A stretch of DNA of 45,595 nt from an uncultured Bacteroidales bacterium (GTDB lineage: Bacteria > Bacteroidota > Bacteroidia > Bacteroidales > UBA932), in assembly GCA_905234475.1 (NCBI GenBank), contig CAJOHX010000018.1, forward strand, positions 16,468 through 62,062, read 5' to 3'. The notes below the pieces were generated by a model that ran no database searches, was not told the DNA's origin, and saw only the letters and a list, made by a program, of their open reading frames with translations. Below are positions 24,228 to 32,508 of the stretch, piece by piece. Numbering within the stretch: the stretch's first letter is position 1; each line of letters begins with the position of its first letter. A program made the position numbers and the translations under genes.

Positions 24228-25595
24228 ATGAAACGTTTTCTACTGATAATCACCGCGCTGCTGACCCTGTCGCTGACAGGGTTCAGCCAGCAGACGGTTT
24301 CTGACAAGGACCTGGCGACGGCGCTGTGGGTGATTGGGCAGACGATGCCCGAGGGCTTTACGCTGGACCTCAATACGATGAGCTACCCCAAGGAGGGCCT
24401 GATGGTCTCCTACAAGGCCACGCAGGACCACTTCGACCGCAAGAGCCTGCCGTCCGTCATCAAGCACGCCCATGCCCACGAGAACATCGTGGGCGGCTGG
24501 CGCGACCCCGACACCGGGCTGTACTACTTCGACAGCACCCGCGCCTTCCCGGAGGACAGCCTCGCGGCGGCGCTCGCCTTTGCCCGTGAGAACGGGCAGC
24601 ACACCGTGTACGTGGCCTCCACCGACATCAACGTCAAGTCCAACTACGAGCAGGAGGACATCCGCGTGATCCTCGACTGCGACATGGGCTCGTCCACCGA
24701 CGACCTCTTCGCCCTGATGATGCTGTACCGCTACATGGACATGAAGCGCTGCACGCTGCTGGGCGTGGTCGTGGACCGCATGGCCCGCGCCAATGCGGAT
24801 GCCGTGGACGTGATGAACAACTACTACGGCTATCCCGACATCCCCATCGGCCTGGAGCGCGCCGGCGTGAAGGATCCGCACGTGTACATCCCCTACCATA
24901 ACATGGCCTATGCCCGCGACGTTGACGGCAACGTCCTCTTCAAGCGCAGCGTCGGCGACAAGGGCGAGTACATGGACGGCTACAAGCTCTACCGCAAGCT
25001 CCTTGCAGCGCAGCCGGACAAGTCCGTGACCATCGCCTCCATCGGCTTCGTCACCTGCCTGGCCCGCCTGCTGCAGTCCGGTCCGGACGAGTATTCGCCG
25101 CTGAGCGGCGTGGAGCTCGTCAAGCGCAAGGTCAAGAACATCTACTGCATGGGCGGCGTGTTCGGCGACTCCTTCGAGCACGACTACAATTTCACGGCGG
25201 CGATTGATTTCTCGCTGAAATTCTTTGAGTTGTGGCCGAAGGACATCGACATCGTGTTCTCCCCCGGCGAGGTGGGCGACCCGCTCTACTACAGCGCCGC
25301 GCAGATCATCGAGGACATGGACTGGACGGATGCCCATCCCATCAAGTGGATCTATGAGTACCTGACCGAGGACAAGTTCCAGAAGATGTGGGATCCCCTC
25401 GCGGTCATCAACGCCGTAGAGGGCGACGACATCTTCTACCAGCTCTCCCCGCGCGGTTTCGTGACCCTCACCCCCACGGGCGAGACCATCTTCAAGGAGG
25501 ACCCCAACGGCAACGCCCGCTACCAGCTCCCCGGCGACAAGGGCTGGTCGGACTTCGTCCTGAAATACATCAGGTTGATGTCAATCCAGCACTAA
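24228..25595 (+). CDS. exported nucleoside-hydrolase-like protein with extra N-terminal domain, copy 2
   Basis: A 455-residue paralogue of the preceding gene with the same layout: signal peptide (LLIITALLTLSLTGFSQ), N-terminal GLMVSYKATQDHFDRKSL / HENIVGGWRDPDTGLYYFDS domain, then DCDMGSSTDDLFALMMLYRY from Asp150. Long stretches are identical to copy 1, especially around the metal site and the SIGFVTxLxRLLQSGPDEYS region, which indicates a recent tandem duplication. Differences cluster at the mature N-terminus and around residues 385-400. Copy 2 sits 87 bases after copy 1, probably in the same transcript, and ends in a strong terminator that overlaps its stop codon. Confidence 0.8.
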   Translation: MKRFLLIITALLTLSLTGFSQQTVSDKDLATALWVIGQTMPEGFTLDLNTMSYPKEGLMVSYKATQDHFDRKSLPSVIKHAHAHENIVGGWRDPDTGLYYFDSTRAFPEDSLAAALAFARENGQHTVYVASTDINVKSNYEQEDIRVILDCDMGSSTDDLFALMMLYRYMDMKRCTLLGVVVDRMARANADAVDVMNNYYGYPDIPIGLERAGVKDPHVYIPYHNMAYARDVDGNVLFKRSVGDKGEYMDGYKLYRKLLAAQPDKSVTIASIGFVTCLARLLQSGPDEYSPLSGVELVKRKVKNIYCMGGVFGDSFEHDYNFTAAIDFSLKFFELWPKDIDIVFSPGEVGDPLYYSAAQIIEDMDWTDAHPIKWIYEYLTEDKFQKMWDPLAVINAVEGDDIFYQLSPRGFVTLTPTGETIFKEDPNGNARYQLPGDKGWSDFVLKYIRLMSIQH

Positions 25596-25629
25596 AAGAA
25601 AAGCCCGACGGTCGTCGGGCTTTTCTTTT
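25594..25629. terminator. bidirectional terminator
   Basis: A perfect 16-bp stem (AAAAGAAAAGCCCGAC / GTCGGGCTTTTCTTTT) around GGTC. It lies between the convergent nucleoside-hydrolase and LysR genes and overlaps the stop codons of both. U-rich tails arise on both strands. Confidence 0.9.
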
Positions 25630-26521
25630 ATGCAAACGCCTGGTTGAAGGAGTTGTTCTCCTGCAGCATTTCGACAAACTTCTGGGCAGCCTTCTTGAGG
25701 TACGACCCGTTCAAATAATGGTAACAGCCGTCCATCCGGCCATCTGCATGGTCAATGGGGACGGCTGTAAATCCTTTTACATAGTGGATGGCTTCCTCGG
25801 AGAGCGTCGTCACCAGCGGGCTGCTGCCCACCAGGTCCAGCAGGGCCCGGATGCTGTTGATCTCCACGCGGATGTCCAGATTGACATTTTCCGTGAGGAG
25901 GATGGATTCGAGCGTGTCGCGCGCCTGCAGACCCTTGGCGGGCAAGGCGAGCGGGTATTTGGCAAGATCCTGCACGGAGACCTTCGGGCCGCAGCCTGAG
26001 AGTTCTTCGGCGTGTCCGATCAGGCACAGGCGGCTGCGGAAAAGCAGCCGCGATTCGATCCGTTCGTCCCCGATGGGAGACTTGTAGGTTAGCGCCAGGT
26101 CCAGCTCCCGGTTCAGCAGTTTCTGCCAGAGCTCTTCCTGGGATGTGCTCACCAGGTTCAGCCGGATGTGGGGATACGCCCGGTAGAACGCCAGGACCGT
26201 CTGCATCATCAGGGGGCCGAACGAGTGCGTGGAGCCCACGCTAAGGGAGCCCACCTGCAGGCCTTTCACGTCCCGGATGCGGTCCGTGCCCGCCCTCGCA
26301 TCCTCCAGGACCTGGACGGCGCATGGATAAAACTGCTCCCCATAGTCGCTCAGGGACACGTGGCGGGTATCCCGCGTCAGCAGTTCGACGCCCAGTTCTT
26401 CTTCCAGCTTACGGATCTGCTGGGAGATGGTACTCTGCGTGATAAACAGCGACTTGGAAGCCAGGGAATAGCTCTTGAGCCGCGCGACCTCCACGAAATA
26501 TTTCAGTTGGCGCAATTCCAT
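25628..26521 (-). CDS. LysR family transcriptional regulator
   Basis: A 297-residue LysR regulator. The winged helix-turn-helix occupies residues 1-60 (ELRQLKYFVEVARLKSYSLA, FITQSTISQQIRKLEEELGV). An effector-binding domain follows from residue 92 (GSLSVGSTHSFGPLMMQTVL). It is divergent from the AspT/YbjL-type transporter and the DPP III-like gene, the normal arrangement for a LysR protein controlling its neighbour. A TTATT-N4-AATAA dyad in the shared 123-base gap is the likely binding site. The co-inducer cannot be told from sequence; if the transporter is the target, an amino acid or dicarboxylate would fit. Confidence 0.92.
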   Translation of the reverse strand: MELRQLKYFVEVARLKSYSLASKSLFITQSTISQQIRKLEEELGVELLTRDTRHVSLSDYGEQFYPCAVQVLEDARAGTDRIRDVKGLQVGSLSVGSTHSFGPLMMQTVLAFYRAYPHIRLNLVSTSQEELWQKLLNRELDLALTYKSPIGDERIESRLLFRSRLCLIGHAEELSGCGPKVSVQDLAKYPLALPAKGLQARDTLESILLTENVNLDIRVEINSIRALLDLVGSSPLVTTLSEEAIHYVKGFTAVPIDHADGRMDGCYHYLNGSYLKKAAQKFVEMLQENNSFNQAFA

Positions 26522-26542
26522 GATTCATCGGATAACTCGCAT

Positions 26543-26550
26543 CAAAGTTA
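26543..26550 (-). promoter_or_regulatory. -7 box of LysR gene
   Basis: Minus-strand TAACTTTG matches TAnnTTTG exactly, 21 bases before the LysR ATG. Confidence 0.5.
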
Positions 26551-26594
26551 GCCATATTTATCGATATTACCTAATAATTCTATCGAAACAAACC

Positions 26595-26608
26595 TTATTC
26601 ATCAATAA
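26595..26608. promoter_or_regulatory. candidate LysR-binding dyad
   Basis: TTATT-CATC-AATAA is a perfect 5-bp dyad of the AT-rich type bound by LysR proteins. It sits 20 bases upstream of the transporter -7 box, over the -33 position. Confidence 0.4.
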
Positions 26609-26628
26609 GAAGAAGGTGATTATCTGCG

Positions 26629-26636
26629 TACCTTTG
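26629..26636 (+). promoter_or_regulatory. -7 box of transporter operon
   Basis: TACCTTTG matches TAnnTTTG exactly, eight bases before the transporter ATG. Confidence 0.5.
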
Positions 26637-26644
26637 CCATTGTT

Positions 26645-28318
26645 ATGTTGAACCTGCTAACACAAAGAGATACTGCCGGGGCCATCTTCATTCTGGCCAT
26701 CGTCATCGCTTCGGGCCTGTACCTTGGCAAATTCAAGGTCAAGGGTGTCTCCCTCGGGACCACCTGGATCCTTTTCATGGGCATCCTCCTGGGGCATTTC
26801 GGCCTCCGAATCAACCCGGTCATGCTGTCTTTCATCAAGGATTTCGGCCTGATCCTGTTCGTGTTTGCCATCGGCCTGCAGGTGGGGCCGGGATTCTTCC
26901 ATTCCTTCCGGAAGGACGGGCTGCCGATGAACCTGCTCGCGCTGGGCCTCGTGCTGCTGGCCGTCATCACCACCTATGTCATCCACTTGATCAGCGGGGA
27001 GAACCTGGGCATCATGACCGGCATCATGTCCGGCGCCGTGACCAACACGCCCGGACTCGGCGCCGCGCAGCAGACGCTGACAGATGCCGCCGTGGCATCG
27101 GACGAGGTCACCGCCGCGTCCACCGGCATCGCCTCGGCCTACGCCGTGGCCTATCCGCTGGGCGTGCTGGGCGCCATCGCCGTCCTGCTGCTCTCCAAGG
27201 CCCTGTTCAAGGTCAATATCGAGAAAGAGAAAGAGCGGGCATCCAAGGGCGAACGCGACGAAGGCAGCGCCTACCGCCTGGCCTGCCGCGTAGAGAACCC
27301 GGCCCTGTTCGGGAAGACCGTCCACGACATCGTGGGCGACGAGAACCCGGACCACATGGTCATCGCGCGGATGAAGCGGGGCGACAAAGTCTTCTTCCCG
27401 GACCTGGACCTGCCGCTGGAAGAAGGAGACAAACTGCTCATCGTCACCGACATACAGCACAAGGACAAGGTGCGCATCATCTTCGGCAAAGATTTCCCCG
27501 TGGATATGAATGAATGGCGACAGGACGGGACCAAGCTGGTGGCCGGGCGCCTTTCCATCACCAAATCGTCCATCACGGGCATGAGCCTGCGCAAACTCGA
27601 TATCCGCCGCAAGTACGGGGTCACGGTCACCCGCATCCTCCGCGCCGGCGTGGATCTGCAGGCCGATGCGGACCTGATCCTCCAGGTTGGCGACAGCATG
27701 AAGGTGGTGGGCTCCGAAGAAGGCATCGAACGCCTGGCAAAGCTCGTGGGCAACGAGCCGGAGACCCTCCACAAGCCCAACCTGGTGCCCATTTTCTTCG
27801 GCATCGCCCTGGGCGTCGTCCTGGGGACGCTTCCCATCCGTTTCCCGTCCATGCCCCAGCCGCTGAAACTCGGCCTCGCGGGCGGCCCGCTCATCGTGGC
27901 CATCCTGCTCGGGCACTTCGGCCCCAAGCTCCGGATTACCACGTACACGGCCCTCAGCGCCAACCTGATGATCCGCGAGATCGGCATTTCCCTGTTTATG
28001 GCCGCCGTCGGCCTCGGAGCCGGAAAGACCTTCGTGGCATCCCTCGTTGGTGGCGGATACATGTGGGTGCTCTACGGCGCGCTCATCACCCTGATTCCTA
28101 TGACCGTCATCGCCCTCGTGGCGCGCCTGGTCATGAAAATGGATTTCTTCAAGGTCTGCGGCCTGCTCTCCGGAGGGACCACGGACCCGGCCCTGCTCTC
28201 CTTCGCCGAACAGATGTACGGCAGCGGACGGATTGCCGTCAATTACGCCACGGTCTACCCCCTGACGATGTTCCTGCGGGTGGTGGCCGCCCAGGTTATG
28301 ATTATGATCATGCTCTGA
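26645..28318 (+). CDS. putative transporter, AspT/YidE/YbjL family with TrkA-C domains
   Basis: A 557-residue membrane protein with the duplicated AspT/YbjL antiporter layout. About five membrane segments make the first half (GLYLGKFKVKGVSLGTTWIL, GIMSGAVTNTPGLGAAQQTL). A central cytosolic part (residues 200-375) holds two RCK_C-like domains (LPLEEGDKLLIVTD and LILQVGDSMKVVGSEEGIER). A second membrane block follows (LGVVLGTLPIRFPS, GLLSGGTTDPALLSFAEQM). AspT exchanges aspartate and alanine; the substrate here is unknown. The DPP III-like lipoprotein gene follows after four bases, so a link between peptide breakdown and amino-acid exchange is plausible. The divergent LysR gene probably regulates it. 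Confidence 0.88.
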   Translation: MLNLLTQRDTAGAIFILAIVIASGLYLGKFKVKGVSLGTTWILFMGILLGHFGLRINPVMLSFIKDFGLILFVFAIGLQVGPGFFHSFRKDGLPMNLLALGLVLLAVITTYVIHLISGENLGIMTGIMSGAVTNTPGLGAAQQTLTDAAVASDEVTAASTGIASAYAVAYPLGVLGAIAVLLLSKALFKVNIEKEKERASKGERDEGSAYRLACRVENPALFGKTVHDIVGDENPDHMVIARMKRGDKVFFPDLDLPLEEGDKLLIVTDIQHKDKVRIIFGKDFPVDMNEWRQDGTKLVAGRLSITKSSITGMSLRKLDIRRKYGVTVTRILRAGVDLQADADLILQVGDSMKVVGSEEGIERLAKLVGNEPETLHKPNLVPIFFGIALGVVLGTLPIRFPSMPQPLKLGLAGGPLIVAILLGHFGPKLRITTYTALSANLMIREIGISLFMAAVGLGAGKTFVASLVGGGYMWVLYGALITLIPMTVIALVARLVMKMDFFKVCGLLSGGTTDPALLSFAEQMYGSGRIAVNYATVYPLTMFLRVVAAQVMIMIML

Positions 28319-28322
28319 CAAT

Positions 28323-29927
28323 ATGAAAAAGAACGTACTCTTTGCCGCCCTCATGCTTGTGGCAGCAATATCTTGCAAACAGACTCCCTCCTCTCCCTTT
28401 ACCCGCAGGGTGGCCGATTACGCCGTCGTGAACATCGAGGTGCCCGACCTGAGCGGCATTACTGACAACGGCAAGGAAGTGCTCAACCTCTACCGTTTCG
28501 CGGCCGACGAGGTGGATGCCATCTACTGGGAGCAGTATTTCGGCGACAGGCAAGCCCTGCTGGACAGCATTTCAGACCCCGTCCAGCGGACCTTTGCCGA
28601 GATCAACTATGGCCCCTGGGACCGCATGGACGGCAAATCGTTCGTAGAAGGCTACGCTGACGCGCTCCCCGGCGCAGGATTCTACCCCGCCGACATGTCG
28701 GTGGAAGAGTTCGACGCCTGGGACAATCCCGACAAAAACAGCCCCTACACGCTGGTCCGCCGCGACGCCGACGGCTCCCTGCAGACCGTCTGGTACCATG
28801 ACGCCTACAAGACCCATATCGACAAGATCGCGAACTACCTCACCGCCGCAGCGGACATCACCATCAAGCCCAGCGTCAAGAACTACCTGCTGAGCAAGGC
28901 CGATGCCCTCCGGACGGACCGGTACTACGAGAGCGGGCTGGCGTGGCTGGACATGGACGACAGCAAGATGGATCTCGTGATCGGTCCCAATGAAGCGGCC
29001 GACGACCAGCTGCTGGGCATCAAGCGTTCCTACGAGGCCTTCGTCCTGCTCAAGAGCGAAGCCCGGACGAATGAGCTGATGGAATATGTGTCGCGCCTCG
29101 GCGAGTTCCAGCAGGATCTCCCCGGCGACCCGGCCTACAAGGCTTTCCAGCCCGGCACCGGTTCCAACATCTTCTCCTGCGATGCCCTGTACTATGCCGG
29201 CAAGGCCAATGCGGGCATCAAGGTCATCGCCCTGAACCTGCCTTTCGACGCCGACGTGCAGCGCGACCGCGGCACGCGCACCATCCTGCTGGAGAATATC
29301 ATCAAGGCCAAATACAACCACATCGTCAACCCTGCCGGCGTCGTCCTGCTGACGTCCGAGTATGCCGAGCACCTGTCCTCCGAGGCCTTTTTCTGGAACA
29401 TCGTTTTCCGCGAGGTGGCGCACGGCCTGGGCGTGAAGGAGACGGTGGACAGCCATGTCAGCGTGGAGGAAGCGCTGGGCAATGCGGCTCCGACCTTTGA
29501 GGAGATCAAGGCCAACGCCGCAGGCGTGCTGCTGGTCAGCAAGCTCCAGCAGCATTTCGACATCCACCAGATCTTCACCCGGGAAGACGCCCTGACGACC
29601 TATTTTGCCTCCCTGCTCCGCTCCGAGCGCTTCGGGGAAGGCTCGTCGCTCGGCCGCGCCAACATCATCATCTACAACTACCTCCAGGAGGCAGGCGCCT
29701 TCCAACGCAAAGCCTCCGGGCAGTATTCACTGGACCTGGACAAGATGGAGGCGGCCCTGTCGGATCTCACCGCCCTCGTGCTGAAGACGCAGGCCACCGG
29801 CGACCGCGCATTTGCGGAGGAATTCGAGAACCGGTATGCCAGGCGCAGCGCGAATTACGACGCCGACAAGATGAGCCTGGGACTTGAGAAGATCCCGGCC
29901 GATATCAGATTCAATTTCAGCAGATAA
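28323..29927 (+). CDS. DPP III-like (M49-related) lipoprotein with substituted zinc-site residues
   Basis: A 534-residue lipoprotein (lipobox AISC, Cys18) that resembles the bacterial 'Zn-dependent hydrolase' branch of dipeptidyl peptidase III. FAEINYGPWDRMDG, YHDAYKTHIDKIANYLTAAA and NPAGVVLLTSEYAEHLSS follow the family. The metal motif HExxH is changed to REVAHGLG: Arg363 stands where the first zinc-binding His should be. The downstream EExKAD-type motif reads EEIKANAAG, with Asn398 in the acidic position. It may be a pseudoenzyme or use a different site. A CGC-for-CAC change at 29409-29411 is one transition, so a read error is possible for that residue, but the second change argues against it. 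It is in one operon with the transporter. Confidence 0.75.
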   Translation: MKKNVLFAALMLVAAISCKQTPSSPFTRRVADYAVVNIEVPDLSGITDNGKEVLNLYRFAADEVDAIYWEQYFGDRQALLDSISDPVQRTFAEINYGPWDRMDGKSFVEGYADALPGAGFYPADMSVEEFDAWDNPDKNSPYTLVRRDADGSLQTVWYHDAYKTHIDKIANYLTAAADITIKPSVKNYLLSKADALRTDRYYESGLAWLDMDDSKMDLVIGPNEAADDQLLGIKRSYEAFVLLKSEARTNELMEYVSRLGEFQQDLPGDPAYKAFQPGTGSNIFSCDALYYAGKANAGIKVIALNLPFDADVQRDRGTRTILLENIIKAKYNHIVNPAGVVLLTSEYAEHLSSEAFFWNIVFREVAHGLGVKETVDSHVSVEEALGNAAPTFEEIKANAAGVLLVSKLQQHFDIHQIFTREDALTTYFASLLRSERFGEGSSLGRANIIIYNYLQEAGAFQRKASGQYSLDLDKMEAALSDLTALVLKTQATGDRAFAEEFENRYARRSANYDADKMSLGLEKIPADIRFNFSR

Positions 29928-29929
29928 AC

Positions 29930-30532
29930 TCAGATTTCCGAAGCGAACTGCTCCATCGGCACCCGCTCCTCGTGCTTCGGGCCGGCGCCTGCGTCGGGCA
30001 CACCCACCGGGAAGAGCGCGACGATCTCGTAGCCTTCCGTCTCCGGGAAGTCGGCCTTGATCTTCGCGGGATCGAAAGATCCAACCCACACGTTGCCAAG
30101 CCCCAGGGCCGAGGCTTCCAGCATGATGTGCGTGCCGACGATGGCGGCGTCGATCTCGGCGCCGTTCTTGCCATCATACTTGCGCACCCAGGCGGCGTCG
30201 GCCCTGGCGCCCACCATGAACACCGCGGGAGCCCCGTAGATGTAGTTCGTGGCGCCGCCCAGCTTCTCCAGCCCTTCCGGGCTCTTGACCACCCACACGT
30301 GGACCGGCTGCCTGTTGGCTGCCGTAGGGGCCAGCCGGGCCGCCTCCAGGATCTGGCCGATCTGGGCGTCCGTCAGGGGCGTGTCCTTGTAGGCACGGCA
30401 GGAATAACGTTCTTTGACCAGGGCGTGGAAGGCTGTCTCCTTCGCGGCGATGCGCTCCGGCAGGTCCGCGAACGCCGCCCGCCTGTGGATGTGGGTGATG
30501 TCGCTGATTCTCTCGATAAAAGTCTTCTTCAT
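29930..30532 (-). CDS. nitroreductase family protein
   Basis: A 200-residue FMN-dependent oxidoreductase of the nitroreductase fold. KERYSCRAYKDTPLTDAQI starts the conserved core at about residue 40. LEAARLAPTAANRQPVHVWV and GTHIMLEASALGLGNVWVG carry the FMN-contacting segments, and IVALFPVGVPD the C-terminal strand. About 30 extra N-terminal residues (ITHIHRRAAFADLPERIAAK) precede the usual start, and there is no internal ATG that would shorten it. No signal peptide is present. The physiological substrate is unknown. It ends two bases from the stop of the convergent DPP III-like gene. Confidence 0.9.
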   Translation of the reverse strand: MKKTFIERISDITHIHRRAAFADLPERIAAKETAFHALVKERYSCRAYKDTPLTDAQIGQILEAARLAPTAANRQPVHVWVVKSPEGLEKLGGATNYIYGAPAVFMVGARADAAWVRKYDGKNGAEIDAAIVGTHIMLEASALGLGNVWVGSFDPAKIKADFPETEGYEIVALFPVGVPDAGAGPKHEERVPMEQFASEI

Positions 30533-30582
30533 TTGGTATTGATTATTAGTTAGTTGTCTGTCATCCTAGCTCCCATTATTCC

Positions 30583-30612
30583 GTCATTCGCCGGCCCCGA
30601 CCGGCGAATCTC
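30583..30612 (+). repeat. GTCAT-stem-ATCTC palindrome (TTCGCCGG class)
   Basis: ATTCGCCGG (30586-30594) and CCGGCGAAT (30601-30609) make a perfect 9-bp stem with loop CCCCGA, framed by GTCAT and ATCTC. A truncated relative, GTCATCCTAGCTCC, lies at 30560-30573. Confidence 0.75.
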
Positions 30613-31026
30613 CTAGAATTCGAAAACCTTCGGCGGCGCCGTAAACGACGAGATCGTCGCCTTGGCATTGCGGCACCAGAAGACGATGGTGTTGCCGTCG
30701 TCGGCCTTGTACATCCGCTGGAGCATGGGATTCTTGTCCAGCATGTCCTGCTTCGCCTCCAGCCGGTCGTCCGGGACCAGCTCGCACGCGATGCGGATCC
30801 ACTCCCCGTCCACGAAGCCGCTGATCTCCGCCTTCGGATTGGCGATCAGCTGCTTATACACGTCCTTGACCTTGCCGGTCTGGATATAGAGTTTGCCCTC
30901 AAAGATCTCGGCTGTGCCGAACGGGCGCACGCGCGGCTGGTCGCCCTCGGCCGTCGCAAGGAAATAGGTGCCGCACTTTTTCAGGAACTGCTGCGCGATG
31001 ACGGCATTTTCGGGATTAGGTTTCAT
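30613..31026 (-). CDS. pyridoxamine 5'-phosphate oxidase-like FMN-binding protein
   Basis: A 137-residue split-barrel flavin-binding protein of the PNPOx-like family. The core reads CGTYFLATAEGDQPRVRPFG (residues 17-36), then KLYIQTGKVKDVYKQLIANP and AEISGFVDGEWIRIACEL, which is the typical FMN-site order. The ATG at 31026 was chosen because the alternative at 31044 lies inside a perfect -7 box. The protein is shorter than true PdxH, so vitamin B6 synthesis is unlikely; a general flavin-dependent reductase or flavin sensor role fits better. The neighbouring nitroreductase gene on the same strand may be linked to it, 80 bases away with a palindromic repeat in between. Confidence 0.88.
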   Translation of the reverse strand: MKPNPENAVIAQQFLKKCGTYFLATAEGDQPRVRPFGTAEIFEGKLYIQTGKVKDVYKQLIANPKAEISGFVDGEWIRIACELVPDDRLEAKQDMLDKNPMLQRMYKADDGNTIVFWCRNAKATISSFTAPPKVFEF

Positions 31027-31043
31027 ACTGCATCTGTTTTCCA

Positions 31044-31051
31044 CAAATATA
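31044..31051 (-). promoter_or_regulatory. -7 box of PNPOx-like gene
   Basis: Minus-strand TATATTTG matches TAnnTTTG exactly, 17 bases before the ATG at 31026; it decides that start over 31044. Confidence 0.55.
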
Positions 31052-31061
31052 CACTTTTTCC

Positions 31062-31121
31062 GTCATTCGCCGGCCACAATCGGCTGTCATTTCGAGCGAG
31101 CGCAGCGAGTCGAGAAATCTC
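31062..31121 (+). repeat. composite palindromic repeats (TTCGCCGG class plus TTTCGAG class)
   Basis: A partial GTCATTCGCCGGCC...CGGCT unit is followed directly by a full GTCATTTCGAG...TCGAGAAATCTC unit (31086-31121) with an internal CGAGCG/CGAGTCG region. The second unit is the mirror partner of 35861-35887. Confidence 0.7.
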
Positions 31122-31127
31122 AACCCA

Positions 31128-31179
31128 AAGAGAAATCCAGCTGCGCGCCACTGAATTGGCGTTTAGCTGGATTTCTCTT
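31128..31179. repeat. long two-step hairpin, possible terminator
   Basis: AAGAGAAATCCAGCT (31128-31142) pairs perfectly with AGCTGGATTTCTCTT (31165-31179). The loop contains a second stem, CGCCA/TGGCG. It lies 20 bases downstream of the minus-strand barrel gene and may end its transcript, although no long U-run follows. Confidence 0.6.
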
Positions 31180-31199
31180 CGTTATTCGTCCAACGTGTT

Positions 31200-31766
31200 T
31201 CAGAAGCGAACGCCCAGTTTCATGCTTAGTGACGGGAGCAGTTCGTATCGTGTCGATATCTGTTCTCCACCGTTTTCTATGTAATGCAACGCTATCCACT
31301 GGCACCAGACGCCAAGTGCAGCATAAAATCGCTTGCCAAGATTCAGTCCGGCCTGCGGCGTAAAGAACATAGCGTTAATTCTCCCGTTGTATTCTATTTC
31401 ACCTGGCGGAATCAAGTCGAAAGTGTATCCGGCATCCAAAGCGACGAATGGTTTGAGGCGGCCGCCCAACTCGGGAATATAGACGCCCCGGACAAATACC
31501 GGCAGATACAGGGATCTGTCATCACTAAAATCCCACGGGCGATATACGGGTTCTGCCAGGAAAAGCCCGATTCCCGGACCGAAACGAAAAGGTCCGGCAT
31601 CCAGCAGAAAACAGGACATCTCCACACCGGCTGAATAATCCGGCGCCCACTTGTTCAGGGGGACACTCCCATTCAGCCCCACCGTCCAGCGGTCTCCCGC
31701 CTTGGCCGGCAGGCAAAGGAGGAGAAGGAACACCAATAGAATAACGGGAATTATACTCTTCTTCAT
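31200..31766 (-). CDS. small outer-membrane beta-barrel-like protein
   Basis: A 188-residue exported protein not assigned to a named family. The signal peptide (IIPVILLVFLLLLCLPAKAG) covers residues 5-24. The rest alternates hydrophobic and polar residues with aromatic belts (FRFGPGIGLFLAEPVYRP, LYLPVFVRGVYIPELGG, GYTFDLIPPG) and ends in GVRF, a terminal aromatic residue like those recognised for outer-membrane insertion. Eight or so short strands would fit an OmpX/OmpW-size barrel. It starts 28 bases after the frameshifted gene upstream, so the two probably form one transcript. Function unknown. Confidence 0.7.
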   Translation of the reverse strand: MKKSIIPVILLVFLLLLCLPAKAGDRWTVGLNGSVPLNKWAPDYSAGVEMSCFLLDAGPFRFGPGIGLFLAEPVYRPWDFSDDRSLYLPVFVRGVYIPELGGRLKPFVALDAGYTFDLIPPGEIEYNGRINAMFFTPQAGLNLGKRFYAALGVWCQWIALHYIENGGEQISTRYELLPSLSMKLGVRF

Positions 31767-31794
31767 AACTCGTGTGTTTCTTATTACTTGTCAA

Positions 31795-32251
31795 TCAGAA
31801 ATTCAGCGCCAGGCCAAGGCCGGAAGGGGTGAAGCCAAGATCCAGTTCAATTTGAGACGAGGCGGAGGCCCGCTCGCCAATCAGCCGCACTTGATTGCGG
31901 CCCACCAGGTACGTCACCAGACCTCCGGCCGTGATGGCTGCGCCGATGACCATGCCCTCAATCCCGAGGCCCCACCCGGCTGGCACGTCACACGTGTCCC
32001 TATTGCGCCTAACGGCGTCGGATATGGCCCACACCGCGCCGGAAACCAAGGCCACACCCCCGCCGGTATAGGCAATGATGGATCCGACTTTCTCCGTCGC
32101 GAGCGCCCTGGTGTATTTCTCCGCAAACGGGGCCGGCAGCTGCGCCGCAGCGTTCCCCGCCGCGGAACACCGTCTGCGCCCCTGCGACTGTGGGTTGGGC
32201 AAGAATAAACAGCAATGCAAATAAGGCAATTCGAATCTTGTTATTCATCAT
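31795..32251 (-). pseudogene. frameshifted small envelope protein
   Basis: The gene is read in two frames. From the ATG at 32251, MMNNKIRIALFALLFILAQP and VAGAQTVFRGGE give a signal peptide. About 30 residues later the plausible coding frame changes to NAAAQLPAPFAEKYTRALAT, then AYTGGGVALVSGAVWAISDA and IEGMVIGAAITAGGLVTYLV, and it ends SGLGLALNF. The change falls near the GGGG run at 32155-32158, so an indel in a homopolymer, real or a read error, is the simplest cause. The intact product would be about 145 residues with two glycine-rich hydrophobic segments. Function unknown. Confidence 0.6.
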
Positions 32252-32281
32252 TTTATGCGTATGCACTGGTTTTGCTTGTGG

Positions 32282-32289
32282 CAAAACTA
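32282..32289 (-). promoter_or_regulatory. -7 box of envelope-protein pair
   Basis: Minus-strand TAGTTTTG matches TAnnTTTG exactly, 30 bases before the ATG at 32251. Confidence 0.45.
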
Positions 32290-32508
32290 CACAATCTTTA
32301 TGTATTTCCTGTTATTTTCCCCCGACGAAAATCTTACATGGGCCCACTCCAAACATTTGTATTTCAGACGATTAGGAAATGGAGGAATCGTTAAATCTTA
32401 CGAGCAACGACACATCAGCCGGGAAACAGCGGGATTCGCTGACTATCAACAAATTACCGACGCCCCGCCGCTAGCACGAAGGGGCATCGAAATAAAAGGT
32501 TTGTAAGG

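Noticed and set aside
32255..32506. Plus-strand 83-codon frame in the gap before the TPR regulator
   Set aside because: No family, no start context, and it overlaps the minus-strand promoter and signal peptide of the envelope gene.
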